A stretch of 64,000 nucleotides of DNA, taken from Stercorarius parasiticus. Taxonomy: Eukaryota > Chordata > Aves > Charadriiformes > Stercorariidae. Numbering within the stretch: position 1 is the stretch's first letter; every line of letters starts with the position of its first letter. The notes beneath the pieces were generated by a model, which was not told the origin of the DNA, did no database searches, and worked only from the letters and a program-made list of their open reading frames with translations. The stretch lies in the NCBI GenBank assembly GCA_013396915.1, contig VWZL01004638.1:496001-560000 (forward strand). Reading direction: 5' to 3'. Below are positions 51,101 to 64,000 of this stretch, one piece after another. A program made the position numbers and the translations under genes.

Positions 51101-54100
51101 AGAGGGAGAGTCAATGAATATCTCAACTCCAGTTGAAAGTAAGTAGAAGTAAGCTTATTTCTTCAGTGTGAAAATTACCTGAATCGACTAGAAAGAAAAA
51201 AAATTGAAAAGGAAATTAGGGAAAACCTTAATGATGGTCATTTTTATTTAAAACATTTTCTGTGCAGATGCTTGGAACAGTTGAAAATGGAAATCAAAGG
51301 AAGGGAAAACAGTGGAGAAGGGGCATGAAAAAACAGTACTTAAATTTAAATCTTTATTAATATTTAGTGTGAGGTGCATTAAGAACATCAATCAGTCTTT
51401 CTTTTTTGCTATCAGGTAGTGGTATGCTCGTCTAGATCTCCACTTCGGTAAAGACGATTCAGATGTAAAAGGATTGACGTATCTGCAGATAGCAGGGCAA
51501 TTTAGCCTACAGACTGAGTCTCTTTCTCGCTTTAGGAAAAAAGAGAAAAATGAAAGACAAAGATTCAAAGAAGATGAGGAAAATGGAAATACAGCCATGT
51601 TGTGTCAGATTTGTGTTCTCCAAAGTTTAAAATGTAGGATTTCACTGTGTCCTTCCAAGTGGTTTCATTTGACCTTCGTAGGTGGAACTCTAAGCATAAT
51701 AGACTAAATATTTACTGAAGTCTTCAGTGATGAGTGTTTGAACAATGCTGGGTTGGTTGTTTTTTTTGCAATACCAAAGAACAGGAATACCAAAGAAGAA
51801 GAAATAGTGTGCTAAATACGGACAGCATATATCAAATACTTAACTGTGTAGGAAGTGTCAGAGAAAATGTTCTTTTGTTCATTTGTTTGTTTGGATTTTT
51901 TATTGTTGTACGTTTTATCACTCTGGTTGGAATTGGAGAGGGTAAAATGAAATAAGGAAGAAAACCTTAATAGCTTAAAGAGATATTTAAACACAGAAAA
52001 AAGCAAGTTAGTTTCAGTAAGTTAACATTTGCTTAGCAGGAGTTTGCACCTTCACTGGAAAAGAAAATGAAGGCATCTACAAATCAAAAAGAAAAACTGA
52101 AACCCATTTCTTTCATTAAACAGAATTTTTTATAAGTCATCACTGTTCAGAGACATCCTTGTCCTTGAGAGACTGGTGGGACTGTTAGAGTTACAACAAA
52201 GTGTTTGTACCTGGTGTTTAGGCGTAACCCAGTCTCATCAGCCTGTGACATAATTGTACCCTCAGAAATGATTCCTTTTTTTTCTTGCATGAACTACTCA
52301 TACCTTTTAGGATACTAGGTGGTGTGCTAACTGTAGTAAAAGGGTGTGTTTCTACTTCAATGGGAAATTTTTGCCATTTTACACTTTACAACTCTGCTCT
52401 ATAACCTACAACCTCCCTTACTGCTTTTCCTCCTTCTCCTAAGGACAAGAAGATAAAATAAGCTTTAGTGAAATATTACTACCTTTCCATCTTCCTTTAT
52501 ATGAAAAGTGATTGAGATGTAATCACTGGGTAGTTGATTGGTTTCTATAATGGGTAAAATTTGTCATTTGCATTTGGCTAGGTTTCATTAGTATTGTTCA
52601 GTGTATGTTTAAGTAGATGTTTTGATGATGTATGTCTTAAATACCTGAGATACACAGAATTTGGTCAAATAACCATCTCTAAATAGGATAGCACTTCTGT
52701 TTTCCCCTGACTTAGTATCTGAAGTAATAATACAAATTAAAGCATGCCTCTGCAATTGGAGGAAATCTGACATTCTAAACAACAACAAAATCCCTTTGTG
52801 ATGCAGACGTGATTGGAGAGGTTGGAAGGCACAAAATACGGGGAATGTGTGTTATTTTCCTCTTGAGAAAGAGGGATTTGCAGTCTTTCAGATAGCAACT
52901 TGCACAGATTTCTCCATCCTGTCAGCACTTTGGAGTGTCATTCTAAAAGATGACTGCAGTTCAGATGTGGTAACTAAGTGCTTTGATGTCTCTGTTCATC
53001 CTTTGCAGAACATAATACATTTTCCCCCTCAGATCACCTCAGACTGTGATGTTAATTAGCATAATTTATATTCACTGTTTAGAAGAGACTCTGAGTGATA
53101 TCATAAATGCAACGGAATCTGCTTAAGTAACGTGATCTTTTTATTTTGCATTTATTTCAAAGGCTTGTTTGCAAGAACTTAAATTTTTGGGGAAGGTACT
53201 GTCATTTCAACAGTTTATCAGAATGAGACTAAAAAGTACTGTCAATATTTTGGGGTTTGGTGGCTACATTTTGTGACAAACCATTACCTTCTGTTGAATT
53301 CAGTTGTGATTTAGTGCATAAACCCCCTTTTAGTTTGTTTTTCCTGGTGATTTTTTTTTTTCTTATAATACCAAGATCAAATATGTGACTAAAAAACTGG
53401 TCAAGCATGAAATTGTTTCTCAGTATTGTGGGAGATGGTTCAAGTGGCAGCAAAATCAGAACTGTGAAGATTTTTTTAAGTGATGCTCAGAAACATAAAA
53501 GCACATGAAGATAACACATACAAATGTATGTGATGCTTGCTTGACAAACTGGTAATATTAATAAACACTAATCAGGGCCCGTGTTTAGCTTTGGATGTAC
53601 CTGTAGCCATAGCCACAGGTGCAAGAACTGGTGTAGTCTTACACCTTATGGCAACTGCCACTGACAAGCAATTAGAGTTCATTATGACTGTGCTTATGCT
53701 ATACTAATTAACATTCCTGTTGTGCTGTTTTCCTTGTTTGACCGTGTGACAGCCACAGGCCTGATGGCCTCTGTGAATAATCAGCTGAGGAATTGCTAGC
53801 TGAGGTAGAATTTGTACAAAAATGCATTCAAACACAAATGAGATCCTATCTTCTTGCACACAGTATAAGCAAGACTGAAATTCCACAGGAGTTCCTGTGA
53901 AAAAACAGCAGTAAAGGCATAGGAGGGATAAAAGAGAATAATCTTGAACTTGTTCCTGCCCATAATTATTTGCTGCATTTATGTCTACAAAGACAAGTTA
54001 TAGTGATCAGACTATAAGCCAATATACGATTGGAGCTGTTTATAGCTTGGTGTGCTAAGCAAGTTTTCCAAGTCCCAGACACTCCAGTCCTCTTCAGTCT

Positions 54101-57100
54101 AGAAGAAAAGTGTTGTTAAACTAAATGCTTTGTCTCAAATAAGCCAAAAAGAAAATGACTTTCCTGGTCTGGGACTTGTTACTTCCAGTTTGGAATGGGG
54201 ACCTTGTAAGTCATAAAACATCACCACGAGCACTGTAGCTATGGTCAGACTGTGCCCCTGCTCTTCTCTAACAAATTCCTGGCAACAAAACACTTTTGCA
54301 TTTGGAAGAAGACAGCGTAAAATGCTTGGGAGATGAAACCGAGATGAATGAATAGACCAAGTAGAATCTCAAAGTTTGAATAATTCATTCTCAAGCGTTA
54401 TGGCTTTATACATTTAATGAAGTAGAACTGGGTTCTGGTAAATATTTTACAAGTTTCTTTTGTTTTGTTTTTTTTTCCCCTCCAAGATTTTGGTGGAATG
54501 AAGTGTTTGCTATGACGAGAGACCAAGGAAGGACAGGTGGCACTACTCAGTCATGATACAGTCAGATGGTGGACAATTACTTCATTGTGCAGATGTCCAG
54601 GGGCAGAAGCTCTCAGATGTGCGAGGCATTTCTCTAGAAGGGAAATGCACTGCCTGTTGGTCATGACATATAGTTTGGCAGTTTTATGGCCAGTATCAAA
54701 TTGAATACATTAGGTCTTGAAAACACATTTTCATCTGAGTTTCTGCAAAGGCAAAAGATATTGAATGGTCCTGACAGAGAACAAAAGGCCCATTGTATTA
54801 GGATCTTATTTACCTCATATATTGCTTTTCTTCATTATTCATGTTTGCATTAGAGACAAATATGTCAAGGTGGAAGTTACCTATCTTTATTTTACTTTTT
54901 GTTCAGTTACTAAGTGCCAGGTCTCTGGCAAAGGACAGTATTATGAATAATGTATGAGAAACAACCTGAGTATGAGAATGTTATGCTTTGAAACAAGTAT
55001 AGTGGGAAGCGTCATGGATCATTCAGAGTGCAATATCTTTGGCATACAAAACCCCAAGTAGTTTATTGTGTATGTAATTAGGGAGGGAAAGAAATTCTTT
55101 AATGCATCTGTTATCCTGGCAAAGTAATGGAGGAAGCAGAGACTGTAAAATGCAAGTGATGACACTTTCTTTCCTTTGCCACCTTCTCTCTGACTTCTCT
55201 CCTTAAATTGCAAGTAGAGTTAGTTGGGAATATTCTGGCAGAACAGTTTTTCTTCAGAAAATGCATAAGCATTTTGATTTCAAGAAACTTTCACTGCAAC
55301 ATGAGTGAGATTCTGGCCTAGCTTCCTGCCATTTTGCCTGGGGACTGCTGAAGAACTCGAATCGGTGTATCCGTGGCCCTGAGGAATCTCTGCTGCACTG
55401 CTAGCTTGCCTATCAACAAGCCAGCAGCTTCTGTGGTTGAAAAAGAGTAGGAGCCTGGAAGCCTTGAGGGCCTTGTGACAGACACTATCGAGGCTCACAG
55501 TTCTGCTCACAGTAAGCAGAGAGCTTACAAACATTTTGGAATCCAGGCTCAAACTTGGGGGGGCCTGTGTTTCTGGAGCCTTGACGTGGTGGGCTGATTT
55601 TGGAGGCAGGGGCAATGGCAGTGCTTTCCCTGAGTCTGTGGGAGCAGGAACATCGGTAACTCTTTTGGAAAAATGAAACCTTTTGATTTAATACCAATAG
55701 TAGCTTAAAATATTATATTAAAACTTCCAGAGAAAGAAGATGGAATTTGCCTTCCAGTATATGTTTCTACTGTGCTAGCTTGTGATCCTTGAGGCACTTT
55801 GAGAAATATCCTTTACACTTCTGGATTATCTTTCCAGATTCTCCATAATTTCTGGGGGAAATGAATCTGAGCAATGGCTGTTATCTATTAGTGTTTCCCT
55901 ACTCTGGACATGGCATTGGCATCACCATCTAACTCCTGTTTTCTGGGAAACTGGTACTAGGTGCTTTGTGTGAAAAATTATCAACATCAGATAATTTGGG
56001 AATTACATAGAACTATCTGTAGAGGAAATGAAATGTAAGAAGCAGAAAAATACTAAGTGTTTGAGGAAAAACAGCACAAATGACAACAGAGAGATTTAAA
56101 ATAATGAAGTGGATGAGCTACAATGGTGCAGAGAATTCAAGAATAGCCTGTGTACAAGTAACAGCAGAGAAAGGAGAGCATAAGCATAAAGGATACTGCA
56201 AGGTAGAAGATAGAGGTTAAGGAAAGGATAAGCAGATGGAAATCAGAGAGCAGGAAAAAAAGAAAGCAGTAGAGCGCTAAATGTAGGGTAGGAGGGAATA
56301 TAAAGAAGGAGAAAATTCAACAAAAAGGCAAGGGGGGGGAGTATTAAGAAGGGAATGACAAGCATAGCACTAAGCAGCCCTTTCCTTCTGTCTTTAATGA
56401 GTCGTTAAAGACACTTTTTTCTTTCAGTCTGTGACTGCAAAGAGGGGAGGTTTCCACAGCCTTTGATGAAGCAGGATACAGAGGTAGGAAGTCTGTGAGC
56501 TCTGGGAGGAGAGGACTGCTGAGGACTTTGCTGCCACTGATTTACAGTATGAATCTTTCATTTTTAGAGAGTGATCCAGTGCAATCCATCCAGTCATTGC
56601 ACAGGGCTTGGGATCCTGCTGGAGTTCCTCCAACTGTATGTGCAGAGGACATTGCTGCTTAGTAGTATCTTTGCAATTGGGAAGATTAATTTTATGATAT
56701 TCATTGGCTAAAAGTGACAGTGAATGTAACATACCTCATAGGAGGGATATAGGGGAGGCTTCATGGCAGGACAGAAGTCATGCAATTAGTGTTACTTCAC
56801 TGTTTCAGTTAGATACATACTTGTACATACAAAAAAGAAATATTGATGGTTTGAAATAAATCTATTTTAGATATCAAAAGACCAAAACTGAAAGATATCA
56901 CACAGTATCTGCAGAATACATGAGTCAACCAGGAGTGTATGTATTTAACATACCTGACAGACTTGCCCTAAATGAAGGAAACCTTATTTGTATTGAATTG
57001 AAGTGGTATCTCTGTAGGTCATAATATAACCATCTCGAGTACATCACAAATTTTACAGCAATATATCTTACAACCTTCTTATGTTGCCATTCGATATAGG

Positions 57101-59771
57101 AAGTGGTTTGTATCTTTAGACTTCAAGCTTAAAGTTAAAAAAAAAAGCCCTCCATAGTTCATAGCACAGAACGATAAATAAATGTATGAAATAGCTACGT
57201 AAAGTAGATAGTTGGGTCACTGCCAAGAAAACATTTAGATAAATCTGCTTTAACCTCCTTAGATAATTCAGGTATAGATGTATGAATTAAATAGCATTTA
57301 TAGTACAGTTTGGTCTTGCTTATGATATAGTATTTGTCCAGGTGAATGATGAAAGAGGGGAAAAAATATACAGTGCCTGCTTTATGCCCTCACACTCCTT
57401 CCTTATCCAAGTTTAAATAATGTTTCTCCAGTTAGTCCTATAAATTGTGTACCTCATTAAGCATAGTAACCAACAATGCACATATGCCACTAGTGTCCAC
57501 TTTCCTTCGGAGATTTAGGGTGATGAGAAGATAAAAGGTCTGCCTACCAGATGGAGCTTGTCAGATTAGCAATTGGAGCAGTGTAAAGAGCACTGTCATA
57601 TTGTTTTTTTCTTTTCCCTTCTTTTTTTTTTTTCCTTGAGACACAAAGCAATCCTTTTATAACGCATGTGCATATTTTATGGGTTTTTTTTAGGAAGAAG
57701 GGGAGGAAAAAAGGCCTCAGCAGAAGGTCGCTGGTGGTTGTACCACTAGCAGAGTAGCCGTTGCCTTCGGGCGCTTTCCTGCTTTCTTCATAATAAGGAA
57801 CATTAGCAACCAGTGGCTCAGGAAAGGCAGAGTCAAATAAGTCTCTTGGGGACAAGTAGGCCACATGAAGTGAGAGCCATTAGACAAAGCAATGAGATTA
57901 CTGCTCCAGAAAGGGTTTACCACATATATTACCACATAGATTTTACAGGGCTGCCAGCTCACTCAACTTACAAATGTCAAACATGATTTAAAAGGTTATT
58001 ATACTATCAAGAGAGAAAGAGGATGATTTTCTATCACTGAAATTTCTATTTCATTCTCTTGCACATACTGCATCTTGCAGAGTCCGATATAGCCAAATAA
58101 CCTGCTTTTATCTTTAATAAGTGTTTTATGGCCCTCAAATTGGAAAAAAACATTTTCACTTTATTTGTATTAGAAAATTTATCTCCTCTCGTCACATAAT
58201 GGTGTGATAAATATGGCATGTAAGTCAGGTATTGAGAATTTGAAGACTTGTCTTTTGGACTGACTGTATTTGTATGCTGTATGTTGAAAAGGGCACATAT
58301 CCTTAATTCCTGTGAAATTGGAGTGATATGTTTTAAAAGCAGTATGTGCTTTCCCAACACATTGTAAAGCAGTAGGGCTCTTTAAATAGATTCAGAAACT
58401 TAGATACACTTGTGTCTATTTTAGCAAAATATATGAAAGTTTTATTGTAACTTATCTTTAAAGCAAAACTGAGAAAAGGAATGTTTTTACATTTTATATC
58501 CCTGGGTATTTTTTTCTAGCTTAACAGGGACCTCTGTTGGGGTGTGCATTTAATTGTATTTTATAGCTAGGTATCAATTTTAAGCAGTTGCTTCAGTACT
58601 AGCTACCCTGGTATCATATTTTGCTTCCCAATCAGAATTAAAATTGAAACTTATTAAGTACTGGCTGTTTTGTACCTAGTTACTTTATGGCTTCCAGCAG
58701 AGTTGCTAAATTACACCATACAGTGCATCCTTACTTCAATTTTTTACCCACCTAGAATCCATTGCAACATGGAGCAAAAGCTGATTTGTGTGATCTGGAT
58801 ATTTAAAAGGAAACCTTCTTTTCTTTTTCTCCTTTCTCCTGCTGAGGCATCTTATTTAAGCTTCTCTAAAATAGTAATGATTTTTCCAGACTCGCTTTCC
58901 ACATGTACAAATCACTCCCATTCCCACAGTGAATGGGAATTTGTATTTATTTGTATAAATCTGTAAAATCTTAATTTGCTAACTTCTCTTCTTTTTCTGA
59001 CTCCAAGTACAGCAATACATTGGAGCTTGTAAAGAATGATGGCATTCACTGCAGTTTGGGGCAGTAGGTTTTAGTCTTTGATATTCAGATAATACAGGTT
59101 TTTATTTTCTCTTTTGTCTCAGTCCTAAAGCATTAAATTTAATACTCTAAATTTGCACATGTACGTATGTATCCAGATTAAATTAAAACATTTGGAAAAA
59201 GCTTACTGCTGAATCTCTGCATGAAAAGCAGCGCCGAATTGTTCCAAAATCAGTATGTCTGTTATCTTCATCTGTCACTGGAAGTTTGAGAATCTCCATG
59301 TTTCAGTGGGCAAAGTGCCTAAGTTAGAAAGGAAGCAATCTTGAAAGAAACAAGAAAAATCACCAAATTGCCCATAGAAGTAGAAGTAGAATAAGAAAAA
59401 GTAACAACTGATCTTTCCCATCACCTTTTTTCTACAAAAGTTGTAAAAAATATGTTTCAGATTTTTAAAATACTATTTCAGACCTCTGGAGAGAAGTATG
59501 TTTTCTTTATGAACAAAATGTTTTATTATACAGCGTGTCAGTCAGCTGGAAAAATCCATGTACTTCATTCTTGTTAGAACTTGGTATGAAAACAAAAAAC
59601 AGCAAGATGAAAATAAATTAGGACCGCAGGAATGAACTAAGTGCTGTGTTTTATCCTGCTCCATTGATGTTGAATTCAAGTGGCATAAACATGGAAACCT
59701 ATTTAAAAGATTGCTTGCAAGATATAAATTGCCTGCTTCATTTTGCTTGGGTGCGGAGGACAAAATTGGTT
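48195..59771. other. AT-rich unannotated DNA with a purine-rich zone
   Basis: No confirmed gene. Two places combine a pyrimidine-rich acceptor-like sequence with a short open frame to a stop (51536-51707 and 54487-54556). A minus-strand frame at 57544-57864 has an unusually protein-like first 48 residues. Positions 56040-56345 are strongly purine-rich on the + strand. A 35-base pyrimidine tract lies at about 57602-57636. Confidence 0.5.
56160..56345 (+). repeat. Purine-rich (GA) low-complexity region
   Basis: Mostly A and G on the + strand, with many GGA, AGAA and AAGG words, and ending in an eight-G run (56332-56339). No regular repeat unit is discernible. Confidence 0.6.
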
Positions 59772-59985
59772 GAATAATAATGATATTTTTGCACTTGTAT
59801 AACACTTTTTGTCTGAGTATTTCAAAGCACATTGTAAACATTTACAAGCTTTGTCAGCTTGTAAATAAGATCTCAGCTTTACAAACTGCGATAGCAAGAC
59901 AAAGGAGGAAAGTGACAATTGTGTTTTGTGGCAGAGCTTGAGAAGGAATCCTGATCCTCAGCATCTTGCTGAACCATAAGAAATT
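59772..59985 (-). mobile_element. Probable MIR-like SINE fossil, reverse orientation
   Basis: Several blocks occur in the order of a reversed MIR-type SINE. These are gaataataatgatatttttg and gcacttgtataacac (start of the 'cacttatatagcac' block), ttcaaagcacattgtaaaca (cf. 'caaagcactttacaaaca'), tctcagctttacaaactg (cf. 'ccccattttacagatg'), tttgtggcagagcttgagaa (cf. 'agtggcagagctgggaa'), and aatcctgatcctcagcatct. Five collinear blocks over about 210 bp make this the best supported of the three fossils. The exact subfamily is not decidable by eye. Confidence 0.65.
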
Positions 59986-61849
59986 ATGGAGGTTATAACT
60001 ATCTTTAACAACACAGGGCTCCAAGGTAGGCTTATGTCTGAAGTATAAAGGGAAATACTTTTCAGAAAGATGAACTTTCAGTATTGTTTAGATTTACCAA
60101 CTTATAAGTGGATGTATTTCTCAAACTACATTAAGTATCTCGTTGTTTCAAAGGAAAGCACTGAATAAACAATTTAAATATTCTTAGAAGGCCAAAAGAT
60201 CTCTTAGGAATTTTTCTCTGGGAAAAGAACACAGGAAAACCCACCTGGCTTATAAAACTATTTCATAATGGTTTTAAGCGAGGAAAAGTCTTAATTTTTT
60301 TACAAGGCAACCATGTTTAATGAGAACTTGCTTATTGATAGGGAAAAAAAAAGTCAAACTAACTATAAAAAAAAAGTCTTGATAATTCATGCTTCCTTCA
60401 TATTCCCAAATATACTTGGGAGAAACAACACATGCTCCCAGACTGAGGGAGAGAGCAGCAGGATTGTCTCAGTGGTAGTGATGCAGACTCTGCGCAGAGA
60501 CTCCCTAAGCCCTCTTGGGTTAAACTTTGTGTGCAATTCCACTGAAAGGAGAAATAATAAAAATGAGAACAAGCATATGGTGTGATGGACCTTGTTGCTT
60601 TTTAGATAGTTTCACTGAATTGGCACCTATCTGATAGTTTTCTACTATGTATTTGGTTTTTTTGGAGGAAGAGGGTATTTTTTGAATTTTTTGATGAGGT
60701 GGTGATAATCCAAAGTAGAGCAGTAGTGAGACAGTAGTCAGGTTCAAGCGCTTAGGTATGGGCAAAGATGCAACAGACAGAGTCAATTAATTATATTTTT
60801 TGAAAAAATGTTTCGTTTTTTGTTTCCTGTAGTTTGTCCTTTTATGTTAATCTAACTGGATTGTAGCAGTTTGTTTCATGATGCTGGAGTCTGATCCCAG
60901 TTGAGACCCTGGGGTACTACTGCTGCAACAGAAACAATAACGAGGAATTTGTTTGTCGGGTTTCCCTGTGTTTTTAATTGGATCTGTCAACCCCTTTTAG
61001 CTGGAATAGACTTCAGAAATGGTATGGTTAGGGGACTCTATATGGTCAATAGCTTTAAGGGATAGATTCTGCTATGAAGACTGGTAGTATTCGTTACTTG
61101 GCATTTTTGCTTAGCACACACTTCTGCAAATAAAACCGAACTTTACTGTTTGTGTATTCTGGTTGTAGCAATTTATTTGTATAAAGTCAAAGAACAACAT
61201 TATTATGGTAGCTGTATATTCTGTGTACTACTTTCCAGACATTTACAACTTAGTTTCTCCACATTTGTTTGCCATTAGGAATTGCCTTATGTCAGGGGCA
61301 AGGAAGAAACTGGGGAGATAGTAAGTTAAAGTAGGGGAATGTCCTTCCTTGCAGGGCTGCTTTGAACTGCTACTTATAAGACTGCAATTACTGCAATCAG
61401 TTTCTATTCTTTTTGAAATCCACTTTCACGTTTGCTTGTATTTATTGATTTCTGCTAACTCACTGGGTTTATTTACTTATTCATTTTTACATCAGTAACA
61501 TGTTCTTTTATGGAAGTGTTTAAAAAATCTGTGATCAAACCCTGATTCCATTGAAATAAATCACAGAACTCCCACCAGCTCCAGCTGAGCTTGGCATTTT
61601 ACTCCTCATCATGAATTCCCACCATGCCAGCTTCTGTGGCGAGGATCATTACTGAGACTTCTTGCCCCATCAACTCAGGTCCCTGGTTTCTGTAGTACCA
61701 CAATGTTCGTTTAATAGTCAGTGCAGTAAACCAGTTCATTAAAATGCTTTTGTTTCTAAGTTGCATTTGAAAAAAAAACCTACAATTGTTGTGTCTCAAG
61801 AATCCCTGTAAGCAACAAGACTGATGAGGACAGGTAGATTTTTTGAGAG
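59986..61849. other. AT-rich unannotated DNA
   Basis: Short overlapping open frames only. I recognise no repeat, exon or RNA gene. Confidence 0.55.
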
Positions 61850-62400
61850 TTTTAGGTGCCTAACATCTCCATGATTTAAATAGGATTAGGCATGTAGGTA
61901 GGAGATGAGTGTGTAATCAGTTTTGTGGATATATCCATAGCTTCCTACTATAAGGCTACATTATACCTTAGTGTGTTACTCCATCTCTAAAAAGATACGT
62001 GGAGTGGGATTCAGTTACCTAAACATAGGTATCTAGTGACATTTGAGATATCCCAGGATGTTCTTCTCCAGTTGCTGCTGTAGCAACACAAGTGTCAGTT
62101 GCAGACCCTCTTTTTTCAGCCAGCCCTGTCCTCTGGAAATGCATCAGATGACCAGGGACCTAAGTCCCATACCTTTAGGTGTCTAAGTGTAGGTGGCAAT
62201 GGGTGAGCTAAGTGCCCATTTTAAACAATGAAGACCTGGTGAACACAGTTAATGGGCTCAGGAAGCTACTAGGTCTGTCCTGTTGTTCTCCTGATGACAC
62301 AGATTTTATTGACTACCCCTTCACTGCCTTGTAATTAGAGCTTAGGCACCTACCTCATGTGTTGCCACTTGCATTTAGACACCTATATTTAGGTGTCCAT
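61850..62400. repeat. Possible old interspersed repeat rich in taggtgcct/aggcaccta motifs
   Basis: Related motifs in both orientations cluster here. They are taggtgcctaacat at about 61854, ataggtatctagtg at about 62026, taggtgtctaagtg at about 62176, taggcacctacctc at about 62343, and agacacctatatttaggtgt at about 62377. The last forms a perfect 7-bp hairpin (gacacct/aggtgtc, 62378-62397). Such words recur in ancient reptile and bird repeats, but I cannot assign a family. Confidence 0.35.
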
Positions 62401-64000
62401 AATGGGAAGCTGAAGTCCATTAATTACTTTATTGCAGTCCCTTGGGGCAGAATGGAAATCACACAGCTGTACCAGGGAATCTCAACTGTTTTAGGAAACT
62501 TCTTGTCATGAATGGTGATAAAAGAAAAAGAAAAATACAAGGATGACTTTCAGCTCTGAAATGGAATTTGAAGAAATATTAATTAGGAGTCAATGTATTG
62601 TCTTCTGAACTGAGACTAACAGGTAGAGAGGTAAATATCAATATGGAGTTTCTGTTGTCATTTTTATATGTGGCTTTTAGTTCAGTTTAGAGTTTGTTTG
62701 AAATTGTAAACATGAGAAAGGACTACAGACTATGCATATTAACATTAGAGTGGAAGCTTGATGGTTTGTTTGGTTATAGATGTACAGGAAACATTTCACA
62801 ATGGTCCAGAGGAAATATTTTGGCTTTAGAGAGTATTGATGGAAAACTTTGTTTAATTCCAGAAAGTTACTGACATACTGGACAGAGTTCAGCTAAGAAT
62901 AGCACAAATTAAAGGGCTAAAGGGTCTAATTTACTAAGAATGATTATGTTAAATACGAAAAGTTTGATGAAGTGATAACTAAGAGGGATCTGAGAACTGT
63001 CTTTAACTATTAACAGTGTATGGTGCCAAAAAGGAGAGAGTAATTAGCCTGAAGGAACTGGAAGTAAAATACACCTACTAGGATAAAGAGAATAAATGGA
63101 CAAGTTAAGTCATATACTTCTCATGTCCTAGTTGCTTTAATGTTCTCCTCCCCTACTTAAAACTCATATTTTCACTTCCAGACTGTCAGAAAAGATGACT
63201 GCCATTTTACTATGTTAGCCTTCTTTTCCAGCACATTCCCAGACTTCTTGTCACCCCTAATATTAAACACTTCAATCTTCCCATTTTTGCTTTCACTGGC
63301 TGTACGTTGTGTATCTCTAGCCTAGATCCTGACCTTGAATATCTGACCACTGGGACTTAGGTTCATAAAGCCCTTTTAATAAGGAGAAATGAGCGCCGAA
63401 CTAACATAGAAAATGATACCTTTAGCTTTTATACCCCTTCTTACTGATCTTTTCTTCCACTTCTATAAACTTCAGTGCCTCATTTGTTGCTTTTTCCTTT
63501 TCCTGCCTCTGTACCTCTTTCCATGCTGCTTTTTATGTATCTGTATCAAATTAGAGCTTATAAAAAAAGCTTGGAAGGTTTCAAGAAGTGAGAGGGTAGC
63601 ACATTTTCTGTTGCATATGTGGCAGAGTGACAGGGGACACAGTTAAAAACTGTCAGCAGATCAACAGTAATTTGTTAAGTTGCTGTGATTCAGCTGTTAC
63701 CTGCACTCAACATGTCTCCCTAAATGCTTAAGTCCAGCACGTAGGGCTTTACAAAGACAGTAAATTCAGAGGAATGCAGGAGTGGCAGTGCTGCAGTAGG
63801 AGGCAGAGAGTGTGAAACACACCAAAACATGAAAAATCATCAAAATCAGAATGAACATGGCGTGTTTGGTTCATTTGGTAATTTTTTTCGCCACTCAAAC
63901 TATAAGATCCTAAGAACAGTTAACTTTTTCTGCATAGTAGTAAACTCATCTCTGGAACCAAGCAAATAACAACAGTAATATAAAATAACAAAGTTCCAGT
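62401..64000. other. AT-rich unannotated DNA
   Basis: I see no gene, repeat or regulatory element that I can support up to the window edge. Confidence 0.55.

Noticed and set aside
1..64000. tRNA, snRNA, endogenous retrovirus LTRs, CRISPR or prokaryotic operons
   Set aside because: I looked for typical internal promoter boxes, LTR ends, repeat-spacer arrays and dense same-strand genes, and saw none.

Overview
This 64 kb window looks like non-coding vertebrate nuclear DNA, most likely from a bird. The lineage call rests on several CR1 (chicken repeat 1) LINE fragments ending in the typical CR1 3' terminus (runs of ATTCTATG, seen here as agaatcatagaat on the + strand), together with old MIR-like SINE fossils. 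The base composition is AT-rich throughout, with no CpG-island-like segment. Open frames are short and scattered on both strands. No ribosome-binding sites, operons, CRISPR arrays or prokaryotic gene density are present. I found no protein-coding gene I can name. The window is best read as a gene desert or the interior of a very long intron.

Layout: 1-1823 is AT-rich DNA with a T-tract flanked by a 16-17 bp direct repeat and a G-quadruplex-type tract. Positions 1824-2164 hold a minus-strand CR1 3' end whose upstream edge folds back into a 50-bp inverted repeat, followed by an A/C-rich tract. From 2301 to 20838 there is mostly unannotatable AT-rich DNA with small microsatellites and a MIR fossil near 19.3 kb. 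An old plus-strand CR1 lies at 20838-21213 and runs into a TG/TA microsatellite. From 21261 to 43930 there is again mostly unique DNA, with an A/C-rich tract near 23.95 kb, an AAT microsatellite near 35.28 kb, a MIR fossil near 41.2 kb and a possible short exon near 43.0 kb.

The clearest structure is at 43931-45075. A minus-strand CR1 carrying reverse-transcriptase and C-terminal sequence is interrupted by a second, closely related 499-bp CR1 flanked by a 5-bp target duplication. From 45100 to the end there is more AT-rich DNA, a 310-bp stretch open on both strands near 48 kb, some splice-acceptor-plus-open-frame coincidences, a MIR-like SINE near 59.9 kb, and a 550-bp region near 62 kb rich in a taggtgcct-type motif.

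Nothing here amounts to a new multi-gene system. The points most worth a second look are the nested CR1 pair with its internal deletion, the snap-back CR1 near 2.1 kb, and the candidate exon at 43016-43117. There are three isolated ambiguous bases, at 15840, 27970 and 44286. Repeat assignments were made by reading the sequence and recalling family hallmarks, not by a database search.
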